A stretch of 22,255 nucleotides of DNA from positions 1 to 22,255 of IMG/VR virus record IMGVR_UViG_3300008448_000735; one strand, written 5' to 3'. The notes beneath the pieces are model-generated. The model had not been told where the DNA came from and ran no database searches. It worked only from the letters and a program-made list of their open reading frames with translations. Positions 1 to 6,750 of the stretch are shown here, one piece after another. Each line of letters opens with the position of its first letter. The first letter of the stretch is position 1. The position numbers and the translations under genes are program-made. The stretch is from a virus.

Positions 1-336
1 TTTAAAAATAGGACCGTAAATTTTAGCTGATGTGGTTGCAAATGTCTTACCTGGTAGTTCAGCTGCCTCACATTGTAGTGCAAGATACCTACTTATAGAT
101 GCGTTTGAAGTCTTCGACTGTTCTTCTGTTGGTGAGTTGCCAAGAACATCGTTTACAGATTGTGTTATGTCAGTAATTAAATTGTTAGGCAAGTTTAATA
201 TTTGTTCAATCAAACTCTGTGATATGAAGTTGTTGATATAATTTGGTATCGGCAGAACAACTTCAAAACGAGCTGGTCTTGCCAACCCATCCTTGGCTCT
301 GATGTTTGATAGAAATGATTGTGGTGTAAATGCCAT
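1..336 (-). CDS. Tail-tube family protein (gp19/gp54-like), C-terminus cut by window edge
   Basis: The reverse strand is open from an ATG at 336 to the window edge, giving the first 112 residues. The start overlaps the stop of the gene before it as TAATG. The N-terminus contains RAKDGLARPARFEVVLPIP and, near residues 83-98, RYLALQCEAAELPGKT. This layout (ARP..F.V near the start, then a QC.A..LPG strand) resembles T4 tail-tube protein gp19, with ARPNLFQVEI and FQCKATALPAG, and its relatives in marine T4-like phages. Such proteins form the tube or its first rings above the hub. Compared with T4 gp19 there are about 50 extra residues between the two motifs. I cannot tell tube subunit gp19 from tube initiator gp54 without the C-terminus. 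The tube-family identity is inference from two motifs. Confidence 0.6.
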   Translation of the reverse strand, partial: MAFTPQSFLSNIRAKDGLARPARFEVVLPIPNYINNFISQSLIEQILNLPNNLITDITQSVNDVLGNSPTEEQSKTSNASISRYLALQCEAAELPGKTFATTSAKIYGPIFK

Positions 337-914
337 TAGAATTTTGTCCTAGAGTCGTTATAAACTTTGTTGGCTGATGCACCTTGAAAGTTCTGAAACG
401 GTAATAATACAGCAATGTCCCATTCATTGGCCTCAATTTCTAAGAATCTACTGTCAACGTGTTTGAACAGGTACTTTTTTATACAGGGCTTGGCTTTGTA
501 TGCCTTACCGATATTCTTTAGTTTGCTGTATGTCAAACGCAATCTTGTTGTTTCATCATAATTTGAATTGTTTGCATATTCACTCAACGCATCCAGTAAT
601 ACCAGTCTTTGCTTTGGGCTGATATAGTGCAGGTTCAGACCTAGAAAACCATCACGGTAAGTTTCAATTGGAATCACCAGAGGAAACTTATCCCAATACG
701 GTAACATATCCTTTGTCTTAGGATCATAGTAATAGAAATACATTTTCCCAAGAATCGTGCTATCCTTCAATCTTTCCTTATCGCGGGTGACCGACTGTCT
801 GGTCGGATTGAGTTCAGCTATCTTGGCACGAAGCCAATCTCTTGCCGAGCCAGTGCGGGGTTTCAAACCCTTCTTGCTCAGTTCTTCATTAATTCTGTCT
901 ATTAGGTAAGCCAT
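336..914 (-). CDS. Conserved T4-like phage protein of unknown function
   Basis: A 192-residue protein that I do not recognise by function. It has a basic, helical N-terminus (residues 1-50, with SARDWLRAKIAEL). A central block follows with GKMYFYYYDPKTKDMLPYWD, then FPLVIPIE and GFLGLNLHYI. The Lys-rich region after this suggests DNA or RNA contact, but no catalytic motif is visible. The YYDP..K..LPY.D.FPLV and GFLGLN.HY signatures feel familiar from proteins of marine T4-like phages. It sits directly after gp4; in T4 the neighbour of gene 4 is gene 2 (DNA end protector), but I see no sequence basis for equating them. No Shine-Dalgarno stands before the start, and the only upstream in-frame codons before a stop are TAA AGC. 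The downstream gene is joined by TAATG, which suggests translational coupling. Confidence 0.8.
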   Translation of the reverse strand: MAYLIDRINEELSKKGLKPRTGSARDWLRAKIAELNPTRQSVTRDKERLKDSTILGKMYFYYYDPKTKDMLPYWDKFPLVIPIETYRDGFLGLNLHYISPKQRLVLLDALSEYANNSNYDETTRLRLTYSKLKNIGKAYKAKPCIKKYLFKHVDSRFLEIEANEWDIAVLLPFQNFQGASANKVYNDSRTKF

Positions 915-918
915 GCTT

Positions 919-926
919 TATTTATG
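919..926 (-). promoter_or_regulatory. Late-promoter-like box CATAAATA before the unknown gene
   Basis: The reverse strand reads CATAAATA, one base from the T4 late consensus TATAAATA. It lies only 4 bases before the ATG at 914. The following bases are identical to those in front of gp25 on the other strand (17 nt, CATAAATAAAGCATGGC). In T4 the transcript starts about 6 nt after such a box, which here would be at the start codon. Promoter function is inferred. Confidence 0.4.
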
Positions 927-986
927 TCACTCATCATTACCTTATTTTCTAGAGGATTTCTTATAAGTATCGGTGTCCGCTTTCAT

Positions 987-1433
987 TTAAAGACCTAGTT
1001 CCTTCTCGGTCATAATCATAAACTTCCAACCGTGTTCTTGGCAGAATATGTCTGCTGCTTTCCACTTCTCTTGGTTGACCACAAAAGTTGCTGCTTCCTG
1101 TAGGTACTTCCTTGTCTTTTTCTTCCGCACCGGTTGTTTTGTCTGTGCAAACGGCTTCACTTCAATAATGTAGGTCATCACCAGACCGTTTTTTTGCCTC
1201 ATTTTTGCGATAAAATCTGGAAAATAACGGTGTATCTTGTTGTCTATGGGTGACCGGTACGGTATGTAAAGTTCTTCAGAACCCCACCAGATTACATCAG
1301 GATGCTCGTCCAACCACTTCATAACACGCCGTTCCCATGAGGAACGATAGATGATGTTGGTCGCATCACCTTTGTATTTCGATGGATTGGTCGGTTTAAA
1401 CCAACCCTTATAGGTTTTATTGCCGAATGTCAT
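987..1433 (-). CDS. gp4: Head completion protein gp4
   Basis: A 148-residue protein, almost the length of T4 gp4 (150). It aligns by eye along its length with T4 gp4: SKYKGD near residue 18, then IIYRSSWERRVMKWLDE, WGSEELYIPY, RYFPDF and IIEVKP, and late in the protein EKWKAADIFCQEHGWKFMIM against T4 DKWKAAQSLAEKRGIKFRIL. In T4, gp4 acts after packaging to finish the head so that a tail can attach. E34, P72-D73 and E91-V-K93 are spaced like the PD-(D/E)XK nuclease core, so a nuclease-type fold is plausible. A basic stretch (KKKTRK) follows. It is the first gene of the leftward unit; no clear ribosome site precedes the ATG, which is 33 bases from the divergent gp48 start. Confidence 0.92.
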   Translation of the reverse strand: MTFGNKTYKGWFKPTNPSKYKGDATNIIYRSSWERRVMKWLDEHPDVIWWGSEELYIPYRSPIDNKIHRYFPDFIAKMRQKNGLVMTYIIEVKPFAQTKQPVRKKKTRKYLQEAATFVVNQEKWKAADIFCQEHGWKFMIMTEKELGL

Positions 1434-1440
1434 ATAAATA
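1433..1440 (+). promoter_or_regulatory. T4-type late promoter TATAAATA for the rightward operon
   Basis: TATAAATA matches the T4 late-promoter consensus exactly. This box acts alone at -10 with the gp55 sigma factor and needs no -35 element. It lies in the divergent gap between gp4 and gp48, with its first base shared with the gp4 ATG. Transcription would begin near 1446, leaving about 20 nt of leader. An AGGA ribosome site follows at 1457-1460, 6 bases before the gp48 start. Position and orientation suit the promoter of the whole rightward operon. Confidence 0.75.
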
Positions 1441-1466
1441 TCTAGTTAACTTTCATAGGAATTTCG

Positions 1467-2687
1467 ATGGGACTATTCAACTTAGGTGATATATCCTTCG
1501 ATACCAGCAATAGACCTGGTATCACAAATCTGGCTAAATCACAATACAATACCAGTTTATTGAGATATCCTATTGATTTAGGTGCAGCCGATAAGGGACA
1601 TTACATACTTATCAACATCAATGCACAGATAAATTCTAGTTACAAATATTCTGCGATAAGTGATATCTCTACAGTTGTCGCAAATCAAGCTGCAAGAAAT
1701 GCAACACTTGGTGTCAATACAACCGCAGGTACAGCTTCAAATTTTTTAGGTGCTACAAAAGAACTTACAGATGCGGCATTATCCACTCAAATAGGACAGA
1801 ATATAATTAATGGTGTTAATTCTGTAACAAATTTTGTTAATAATTTACCTGGTGGTCAAACTGCTGTTGATGCTGGAAAAACAACATTTGACACTATTAA
1901 AGATTTTGGAAAAAATATTGATCCAAATATAGGCATTCGAACAGTTAAGAGAATTGCTGATACGGTTGCGTTGTATATGCCTGATAATTTGAAATTTAAT
2001 TATCAACAAGAATACAATAGTAGTTTAGCTTTAGGTAATAGTGGTCTTCAAGCTCTAGGTAGTTACGCTAGTTCTGCGATTGATACTTATAGAAGTGGTG
2101 GCGGTGTAAACGGTCAAATCAATAATGCTGCACCCTTTATTTTCAACTACCTTGCAAATAAACTTGGTGATGTAGGTAAAGTTCTTTTCACTGCTGGTAG
2201 TGGCGGCATGGTTCAAAATCCTATGAGAGAAATTTTATATTCTTCTCCAGGATTCAGACAATTTCGTTTTGATTTTTTGTTAACACCTAGAGATGAAAAA
2301 GAAGCTAAGATGGTACAAGATATCATTGACAAATTGAGATTTCACCAGGCACCAGAAATAATTGCTGGATCTGGTGGATTTTTCATGTATCCTCCTTCTG
2401 AATTTGATATATCTTTTTATTACAACGGATCAGAAAATCCAAACATACCAAAAATTTCAACTTGCGTTTTAACTAACATAGAAACAGATTATGCACCTAA
2501 CGGATTTTCAGCTTATGAAATTGAGAGAGAACGCACACCAACTATGGGTAGAACAGGTATGCCTGTTGCGATTCGTCTAGGTCTATCATTCATGGAAACA
2601 GAATACATTGTTAAAGGCAGCCCATTACTTTCAAATTCTCAATATGATACTGAGAAAAAAGTAGCACAAAATTTTGTAGATTTCTAA
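1467..2687 (+). CDS. gp48: Baseplate tail-tube cap/junction protein, gp48-like
   Basis: A 406-residue protein. The conserved part is the C-terminal half: near residues 260-300 SPGFRQFRFDFLLTPRDEKE, then FFMYPPSEFDISFYY, and CVLTNIETDYAPNGFSAYE followed by GMPVAIRLGLSFMETEYI. This matches the T4 gp48 order FTWDLTPRS..., then IQSIRFDKTPNGNF and a final TFTLEITMRE strand, which is the tube-like fold of gp48 and gp54. These proteins sit on the hub and nucleate the tail tube. The N-terminal part (LRYPIDLGAADKGHYILI, then a Gly/Ala/Asn-rich linker near 70-200) is typical of marine T4-like versions. ATG 1467 has AGGA 6 bases upstream. It is the first gene of the rightward operon. gp48 and gp54 are related, so gp54 remains possible. 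Confidence 0.75.
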   Translation: MGLFNLGDISFDTSNRPGITNLAKSQYNTSLLRYPIDLGAADKGHYILININAQINSSYKYSAISDISTVVANQAARNATLGVNTTAGTASNFLGATKELTDAALSTQIGQNIINGVNSVTNFVNNLPGGQTAVDAGKTTFDTIKDFGKNIDPNIGIRTVKRIADTVALYMPDNLKFNYQQEYNSSLALGNSGLQALGSYASSAIDTYRSGGGVNGQINNAAPFIFNYLANKLGDVGKVLFTAGSGGMVQNPMREILYSSPGFRQFRFDFLLTPRDEKEAKMVQDIIDKLRFHQAPEIIAGSGGFFMYPPSEFDISFYYNGSENPNIPKISTCVLTNIETDYAPNGFSAYEIERERTPTMGRTGMPVAIRLGLSFMETEYIVKGSPLLSNSQYDTEKKVAQNFVDF

Positions 2688-2691
2688 AACT

Positions 2692-3330
2692 ATGTCAAAA
2701 TATTTTACCAATTTTCCAAAGACAGTCTATAGCCTAGAAGATAAGGTCATAGGTCTCGATACAGTTACAAATATTGTATCTCGTTTCTCTATGGAACAAT
2801 CATTTAAAAGTAATAGTTCTGTATACGAAAAATACAACATACAAGATAGTGATACACCAGAAATTATTGCGGCAAAATACTACGACCAACCAGAAAGACA
2901 TTGGATGGTTCTTGCTATGAATGATATTGTTGATCCGCAGTATGATTGGCCACTCGACTATAGAACATTCATCAGTTATGTAACCGACAAGTATAGTGCA
3001 AATGCTTCAGTTGGTCAAACTGGTTTAGAATGGGCACAAGGTCATACTCACTCATATATTTTGATTGAAACAAGAACTACTGTTGGTTCTAAAGATTCAA
3101 TCGAAAGTCGTGTTATTGTTGATGCAAATACATATGCAAATACAGCTGCCAGCACAACAACAGTAACTTTGAAAGATAACAACCAAGTAAAAATAGATAT
3201 AACAAAAGAAACTCAGTCTTACTATGACTATGAAGATGAAGAGAACGAAAAGAAGAGACAAATAAAATTGTTGAAGTCTGAATTTGCAAATAAACTTGAA
3301 ATGGAATTGAAAGAAGTTTTCGATAGATGA
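2692..3330 (+). CDS. gp53: Baseplate wedge protein gp53
   Basis: A 212-residue protein against 196 in T4 gp53. Residues 50-100 carry DTPEIIAAKYYDQPERHWMV and LAMNDIVDPQYDWPL. These parallel T4 gp53 PEELANAIYGNPQLYWVLLM and CNDNYDPYYGW; this LysM-like segment joins wedges around the hub. The C-terminal helix has EENEKKRQIKLLKS, like T4 ENEKLRQIKIIAKS. Between these lies a more variable, Thr-rich part. The gene follows gp48 after 4 bases and its stop overlaps the next start as ATGA. That pattern, and gp53 lying beside the hub genes, agrees with the T4 order 4-53-5. Confidence 0.92.
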   Translation: MSKYFTNFPKTVYSLEDKVIGLDTVTNIVSRFSMEQSFKSNSSVYEKYNIQDSDTPEIIAAKYYDQPERHWMVLAMNDIVDPQYDWPLDYRTFISYVTDKYSANASVGQTGLEWAQGHTHSYILIETRTTVGSKDSIESRVIVDANTYANTAASTTTVTLKDNNQVKIDITKETQSYYDYEDEENEKKRQIKLLKSEFANKLEMELKEVFDR

Positions 3331-4652
3331 GTTTCAATCTTAGACAACCTACTCAATTCACGGTAAAAAGTTTATTGCTTGTTACCAAATTTGGAAATAT
3401 AGATGTTAGAGCTATATACCAAGAATTGAATATATTTGATAGTATGTTTATGCCTTGTATGCGAGGCAACATATTGATTTTAGATTCTGTTGGTATGGCA
3501 GAAAAATTATTTCTTGATGGTAGTGAATACCTTAAAATTGAAATCAGTAAATCAGATGAACCATCATCATCACCTCTTACATTTACAAAAACTTTTCGCA
3601 TATACAAGTTAAGTAAGAGAACAAGTTACAACCAAAATTCAGAACTGTTTGTTTTGGATTTTATTTCTGATGAGATGATATATTCATTACAGAAAAAAAT
3701 CAAACAATCTTTTGTTGGTGAGCACAGCCGTATAGCAACAACGGTAATGAATGGTATATTACAAATCAAAAAACCTCAGCGTGTCGATACTACCAAAGGT
3801 ATACACACAGTTATTATTCCTAACTTGTCACCTTTTGATACGATGAATTGGTTAACAAAAAGAGCCGTTAGTAAAGAAAATTTACCAGATTTCTTTTTCT
3901 TTGAAAACAAATACGGATACTATTTTGCATCACTATCTTCATTGATAAGTGAGAAACCAATCACAGATATTCTGTTTGAACCTAAGAACATTGCAAATTC
4001 AAAAGATAGAGATTTTTATGGTGCAAGAGATGTTGAAGCTGTTAGACAATTCAATCTTTTAGAGAACATAAGTAATGGTGTATACTCTGGTACATTAATT
4101 ACGATTGATCCTTTGACTAGAAAAAAGAATTATGTCAAGTTGAACTTTAGTGACATTTATGGTCAACCTCAATCTCACTTGAACAAGAATCCAAATTTTG
4201 TTGGTGGCAAAAATAAAATTGGACTAGATGCTTCGCAGATGTTTGATTCTAAAGTATCATTGTATCCTACATTTACTTCAAGAGATTCTAGTGCATGGAT
4301 ACAAACGAACGATATACAAACAGGTAAAATTATTGACGATACCCACACTTATGTTTTTCAGAGAACGGCTATCATCACAAACTTACTACAAACAATTTTG
4401 CATGTGAATCTTCCTGGAGATTTTGGATTTACCTCAGGTCTTACCGTAAATATGAAGATGCCAGTTAGAGGTATTCAAGATCCCGATTCAAACCAGTTAG
4501 ACAGCACTTTAAATGCAAAATATATAATTACAGCTGCAAGGCATATAATTAAAGGTGACAGGCACGAAACAGTTTTGGAACTTGCGACAGATTCAACCAA
4601 CAAACCATTTTATAATATAGGACCTGATCCTAAATTCTTAGGACCATTTTGA
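3327..4652 (+). CDS. gp27: Baseplate hub protein, gp27-like
   Basis: A 441-residue protein, somewhat longer than T4 gp27 (391). The N-terminal barrel-like part reads SLLLVTKFGNIDVRA, then QELNIFDSMFMPCMRGNILI, a typical start of the gp27/gpD hub family in which an 'inclined' beta strand is followed by an insertion loop. Later FVLDFISDEMI, SPFDTMNWLTKRAV and FFFFENKYGYYFASL match the hub middle domain. The C-terminal barrel has LPGDFGFTSGLTVNMKMP and YIITAARHIIKGDRHETVLE, the usual 'field' strand ending of this family. Hub trimers sit under the tube and hold the spike. The gene overlaps gp53 by ATGA and directly precedes the gp5 OB protein, which binds gp27 in T4. Family assignment is by pattern; the closest name may differ between annotations. 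Confidence 0.8.
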   Translation: MSFNLRQPTQFTVKSLLLVTKFGNIDVRAIYQELNIFDSMFMPCMRGNILILDSVGMAEKLFLDGSEYLKIEISKSDEPSSSPLTFTKTFRIYKLSKRTSYNQNSELFVLDFISDEMIYSLQKKIKQSFVGEHSRIATTVMNGILQIKKPQRVDTTKGIHTVIIPNLSPFDTMNWLTKRAVSKENLPDFFFFENKYGYYFASLSSLISEKPITDILFEPKNIANSKDRDFYGARDVEAVRQFNLLENISNGVYSGTLITIDPLTRKKNYVKLNFSDIYGQPQSHLNKNPNFVGGKNKIGLDASQMFDSKVSLYPTFTSRDSSAWIQTNDIQTGKIIDDTHTYVFQRTAIITNLLQTILHVNLPGDFGFTSGLTVNMKMPVRGIQDPDSNQLDSTLNAKYIITAARHIIKGDRHETVLELATDSTNKPFYNIGPDPKFLGPF

Positions 4653-4654
4653 TT

Positions 4655-4954
4655 ATGGAGAACAAAAACTTTATAGGTAAAAATGGATTTATCTGGTGGG
4701 TTGGCGTTGTTGAAAACCGTGTCGATCCGCTTGCTGTTGGTCGTTGCCAAGTAAGAATCATTGGGTGGCACGAAGAGGATCCAAAAATAGTTCCTACAAA
4801 AGATTTACCATGGGCACAAGCAATGATACCATTAAACGATTCTAAAAATTTTTCATCACCTAGAGTGGGTGACTGGATTGTTGGATTTTTTATGGATGGT
4901 GAACAGGCTCAGTTACCTGTTATGATGGGTGTTTTACCAGGATTGAAACCATGA
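4655..4954 (+). CDS. gp5: Stand-alone gp5 OB-fold domain (spike base)
   Basis: A 99-residue protein equal to the N-terminal OB-fold domain of T4 gp5 only. IWWVGVVENRVDPLAVGRCQ matches T4 FIWWVGVVEDRMDPLKLGRV. Next come LPWAQAMIPL (T4 LPWMSVIQPI), GDWIVGFFMDGEQAQLPVMM and a final GVLPG. In T4 this domain docks the spike to gp27. Here the protein ends at GLKP, where T4 gp5 goes on into lysozyme and needle. I start at ATG 4655. A TTG at 4649, sharing ATTTTGA with the gp27 stop, would add two residues and has AGGA (4640-4643) at a better distance, so it cannot be excluded. The stop overlaps the next start as ATGA, so the subunits are probably made in coupled amounts. Confidence 0.88.
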   Translation: MENKNFIGKNGFIWWVGVVENRVDPLAVGRCQVRIIGWHEEDPKIVPTKDLPWAQAMIPLNDSKNFSSPRVGDWIVGFFMDGEQAQLPVMMGVLPGLKP

Positions 4955-5844
4955 CATTTAGTGTTGAAGAAGCTGGAACTAGTGTATCCGGTGGTGTTAC
5001 TGTTGAGACATTTCCACCAACACCGTTATATACGGGTGATGCGCCACAATCAGGAACACCATCTAATACACCTTCTTCTGGTTATGGTAATGTATCAGGC
5101 ACTATCATTGATGCAACTAACAAGAAGAGAGACCATGTTTGCGGATTTATTGACAGTCTGAAACACGACCTTGGTTTGAAAGATTTTTTTCGTGCAGTTG
5201 GTAAATACATAAGAGATGCTATTCGTGCTGTGCTTAAGGCTATGGGTTTTTCAGACCCATCAGGCAAATTAACTTACTATGCTAATTTGTTGAAAGCTCT
5301 TGCAAGAGAAATCAAAGCAATAAGAGTAGAGATTCTTCAGCCTATCATTGACTTTGAAAAATATGTTCTTGCATATGTTACAAAAATCAGAGCAATCATT
5401 CAATGGATTTTGAGTCTACCTCTTCAGTTATTAGCACTACTAAAAAATTGTTTAGAGAGACTGCTTAAATTAATTGGTAGTGTTTTCGCTGATATCATTA
5501 CTGGCGCGCTAGGTTCTTTACCCGATACACCTACTGAAGGTCTGTCAGATGCTATCGCTGCGGCGAAAGAGGTTGCACAAGAAGCATATAAGGCAGCACA
5601 ATCTGTTTCTACTATCGTTGGTCTTGCAATAACTATTCCTGCTGCAGCCACTATCGGTCTATTGGCACCAGTTAGTCAGTCTGACCTAGATGCAGCAAAC
5701 AACTATATACAGACCTACAATTCAGAGAATCCAACCGTATCTGAATTTACTGGTCGAAACACAAATATTTTGGTGCAATGGGGTATGCCAGACCAAAATG
5801 TTGTGAGTAACTACATTTTTGCTGCAAGCAAACCGGCATTTTAA
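4951..5844 (+). CDS. Helical, hydrophobic virion protein between the two gp5 parts; function unknown
   Basis: A 297-residue protein in the position of the T4 gp5 lysozyme domain, but with no sign of a lysozyme (no Glu/Asp/Thr catalytic pattern). Residues 1-50 form a Pro/Thr/Gly/Ser-rich linker. From about 55 it is almost all helix: HVCGFIDSLKHDLGLKDFF, then amphipathic Lys/Arg-Leu/Ile helices to about 190 including IQWILSLPLQLLALL. There is a hydrophobic run near 222-240 (VGLAITIPAAATIGLLAPV). The last 60 residues are polar and less helical, with ILVQWGMPDQN. I recall similar proteins as virion structural proteins of cyanophages, without a role. Its location, overlap with the OB gene and close link to the needle gene suggest a hub or spike component. 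A membrane-active, plug or tape-like role is speculation. Confidence 0.8.
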   Translation: MTFSVEEAGTSVSGGVTVETFPPTPLYTGDAPQSGTPSNTPSSGYGNVSGTIIDATNKKRDHVCGFIDSLKHDLGLKDFFRAVGKYIRDAIRAVLKAMGFSDPSGKLTYYANLLKALAREIKAIRVEILQPIIDFEKYVLAYVTKIRAIIQWILSLPLQLLALLKNCLERLLKLIGSVFADIITGALGSLPDTPTEGLSDAIAAAKEVAQEAYKAAQSVSTIVGLAITIPAAATIGLLAPVSQSDLDAANNYIQTYNSENPTVSEFTGRNTNILVQWGMPDQNVVSNYIFAASKPAF

Positions 5845-5853
5845 GAGAATATT

Positions 5854-6729
5854 ATGGCAACTAAAGAATTAGGTAATATACCACACTTGATAGATGATGA
5901 CGGTTGGACTGAACCAGAATCAGCAGCAAACACATCATATCAACCGGTTTATCCATATAACAATGTAAAACAAACAGAAGCTGGCCACTTGTTTGAGATG
6001 GATGATACTCCGACCCGTGAACGCATTCGACTACAACATGGTAAAGGTCTAACATTCGTTGAGATGCATCCAAACGGTGACCAGGTACATAAAGTATTTG
6101 GTGATGACTATGAAATCACCATAAAAAACAAGAATGTTCTTATCAAAGGTGCTTGTAATGTTCAGGTCGTTGGTGATTGCAATCTAAAAGTTGACGGTGA
6201 CTATAACATACAAGTTGGTGGTGATTACAATGTCCTTGTCGGTGGCAAGATGAAAACAAGGGTTGTTGGTGATTTGAAATTTGATTCTGATAGTGATGTT
6301 TCAATTAGTGCTAGTGAAAATTTTGGTGGTCAGATTCGTATGGCTGCCGCAGATAACCTGGCTCTAACTTCTGATTTGGTTGTCAATGGTGCGATATATG
6401 GTGATTTGATTACATCACAAACTAGGGTTGATGCTGGAACAGGTGTAAGTGCAGGATCTTTTGGTTTTGTTTCTCTAACAGGTGGTTTATCACTAGGTGT
6501 TCCTGTTGCAGTTCCTGGAACAGTCATAGCTACTAAAAGTGGAATTTTTGGATTTAGTGTAACAACGCCGTTTCTAACTTCAATAGTTAGCACAAACATA
6601 CTGGGTGCTTCTGTAGGATTTTATGATTTATTGAATTGGGCAGTTAAATATTCAACACATATTCATCCTGCTCCTCTTGGTATGACAGGACCACCAACTC
6701 AACCACCAACTCAAACTGTGTCGTGTTAA
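5854..6729 (+). CDS. gp5: Spike needle protein, gp5 C-terminal domain-like, with HxH tip
   Basis: A 291-residue protein corresponding to the T4 gp5 C-terminal needle. Residues 28-75 (YQPVYPYNNVKQTEAGHLFE, then DDTPTRERIRLQHGKG) match T4 YPYVHTMETESGHIQEFDDT and GQERYRLVHPTG. Residues about 104-143 hold five 8-residue repeats of the VxGDxxxx type (VVGDCN, VDGDYN, VGGDYN, VGGKMK, VVGDLK), the signature of the intertwined triple beta-helix. A longer Gly/Ser/Thr/Val-rich shaft follows. The C-terminus carries H269-I-H271-P-A-P. Two histidines spaced HxH near the end bind iron at the tip of the P2-type and phi92-type spikes. The protein is therefore probably a trimeric, self-tipped needle. An AGAGAA site precedes ATG 5854. 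It is a separate gene rather than the end of a gp5 polyprotein. Confidence 0.88.
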   Translation: MATKELGNIPHLIDDDGWTEPESAANTSYQPVYPYNNVKQTEAGHLFEMDDTPTRERIRLQHGKGLTFVEMHPNGDQVHKVFGDDYEITIKNKNVLIKGACNVQVVGDCNLKVDGDYNIQVGGDYNVLVGGKMKTRVVGDLKFDSDSDVSISASENFGGQIRMAAADNLALTSDLVVNGAIYGDLITSQTRVDAGTGVSAGSFGFVSLTGGLSLGVPVAVPGTVIATKSGIFGFSVTTPFLTSIVSTNILGASVGFYDLLNWAVKYSTHIHPAPLGMTGPPTQPPTQTVSC

Positions 6730-6750
6730 TTTTATTATGGAGAAAAAATA

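Noticed and set aside
32-241. Forward open frame at the left edge
   Set aside because: It lies opposite a reverse-strand frame whose product has tail-tube motifs and is coupled to its neighbour by TAATG.
4940-4960. Frameshift or sequencing error splitting gp5
   Set aside because: The OB gene ends with the family's usual closing strand. The next gene has its own ATG overlapping as ATGA, the needle gene has its own ribosome site, and the middle protein is not related to T4 gp5. A real split is more likely than an error.
4951-5844. Lysozyme domain in the gp5 region
   Set aside because: No Glu...Asp...Thr lysozyme pattern and no similarity by eye to the T4 gp5 lysozyme segment; the protein is helical and hydrophobic throughout.
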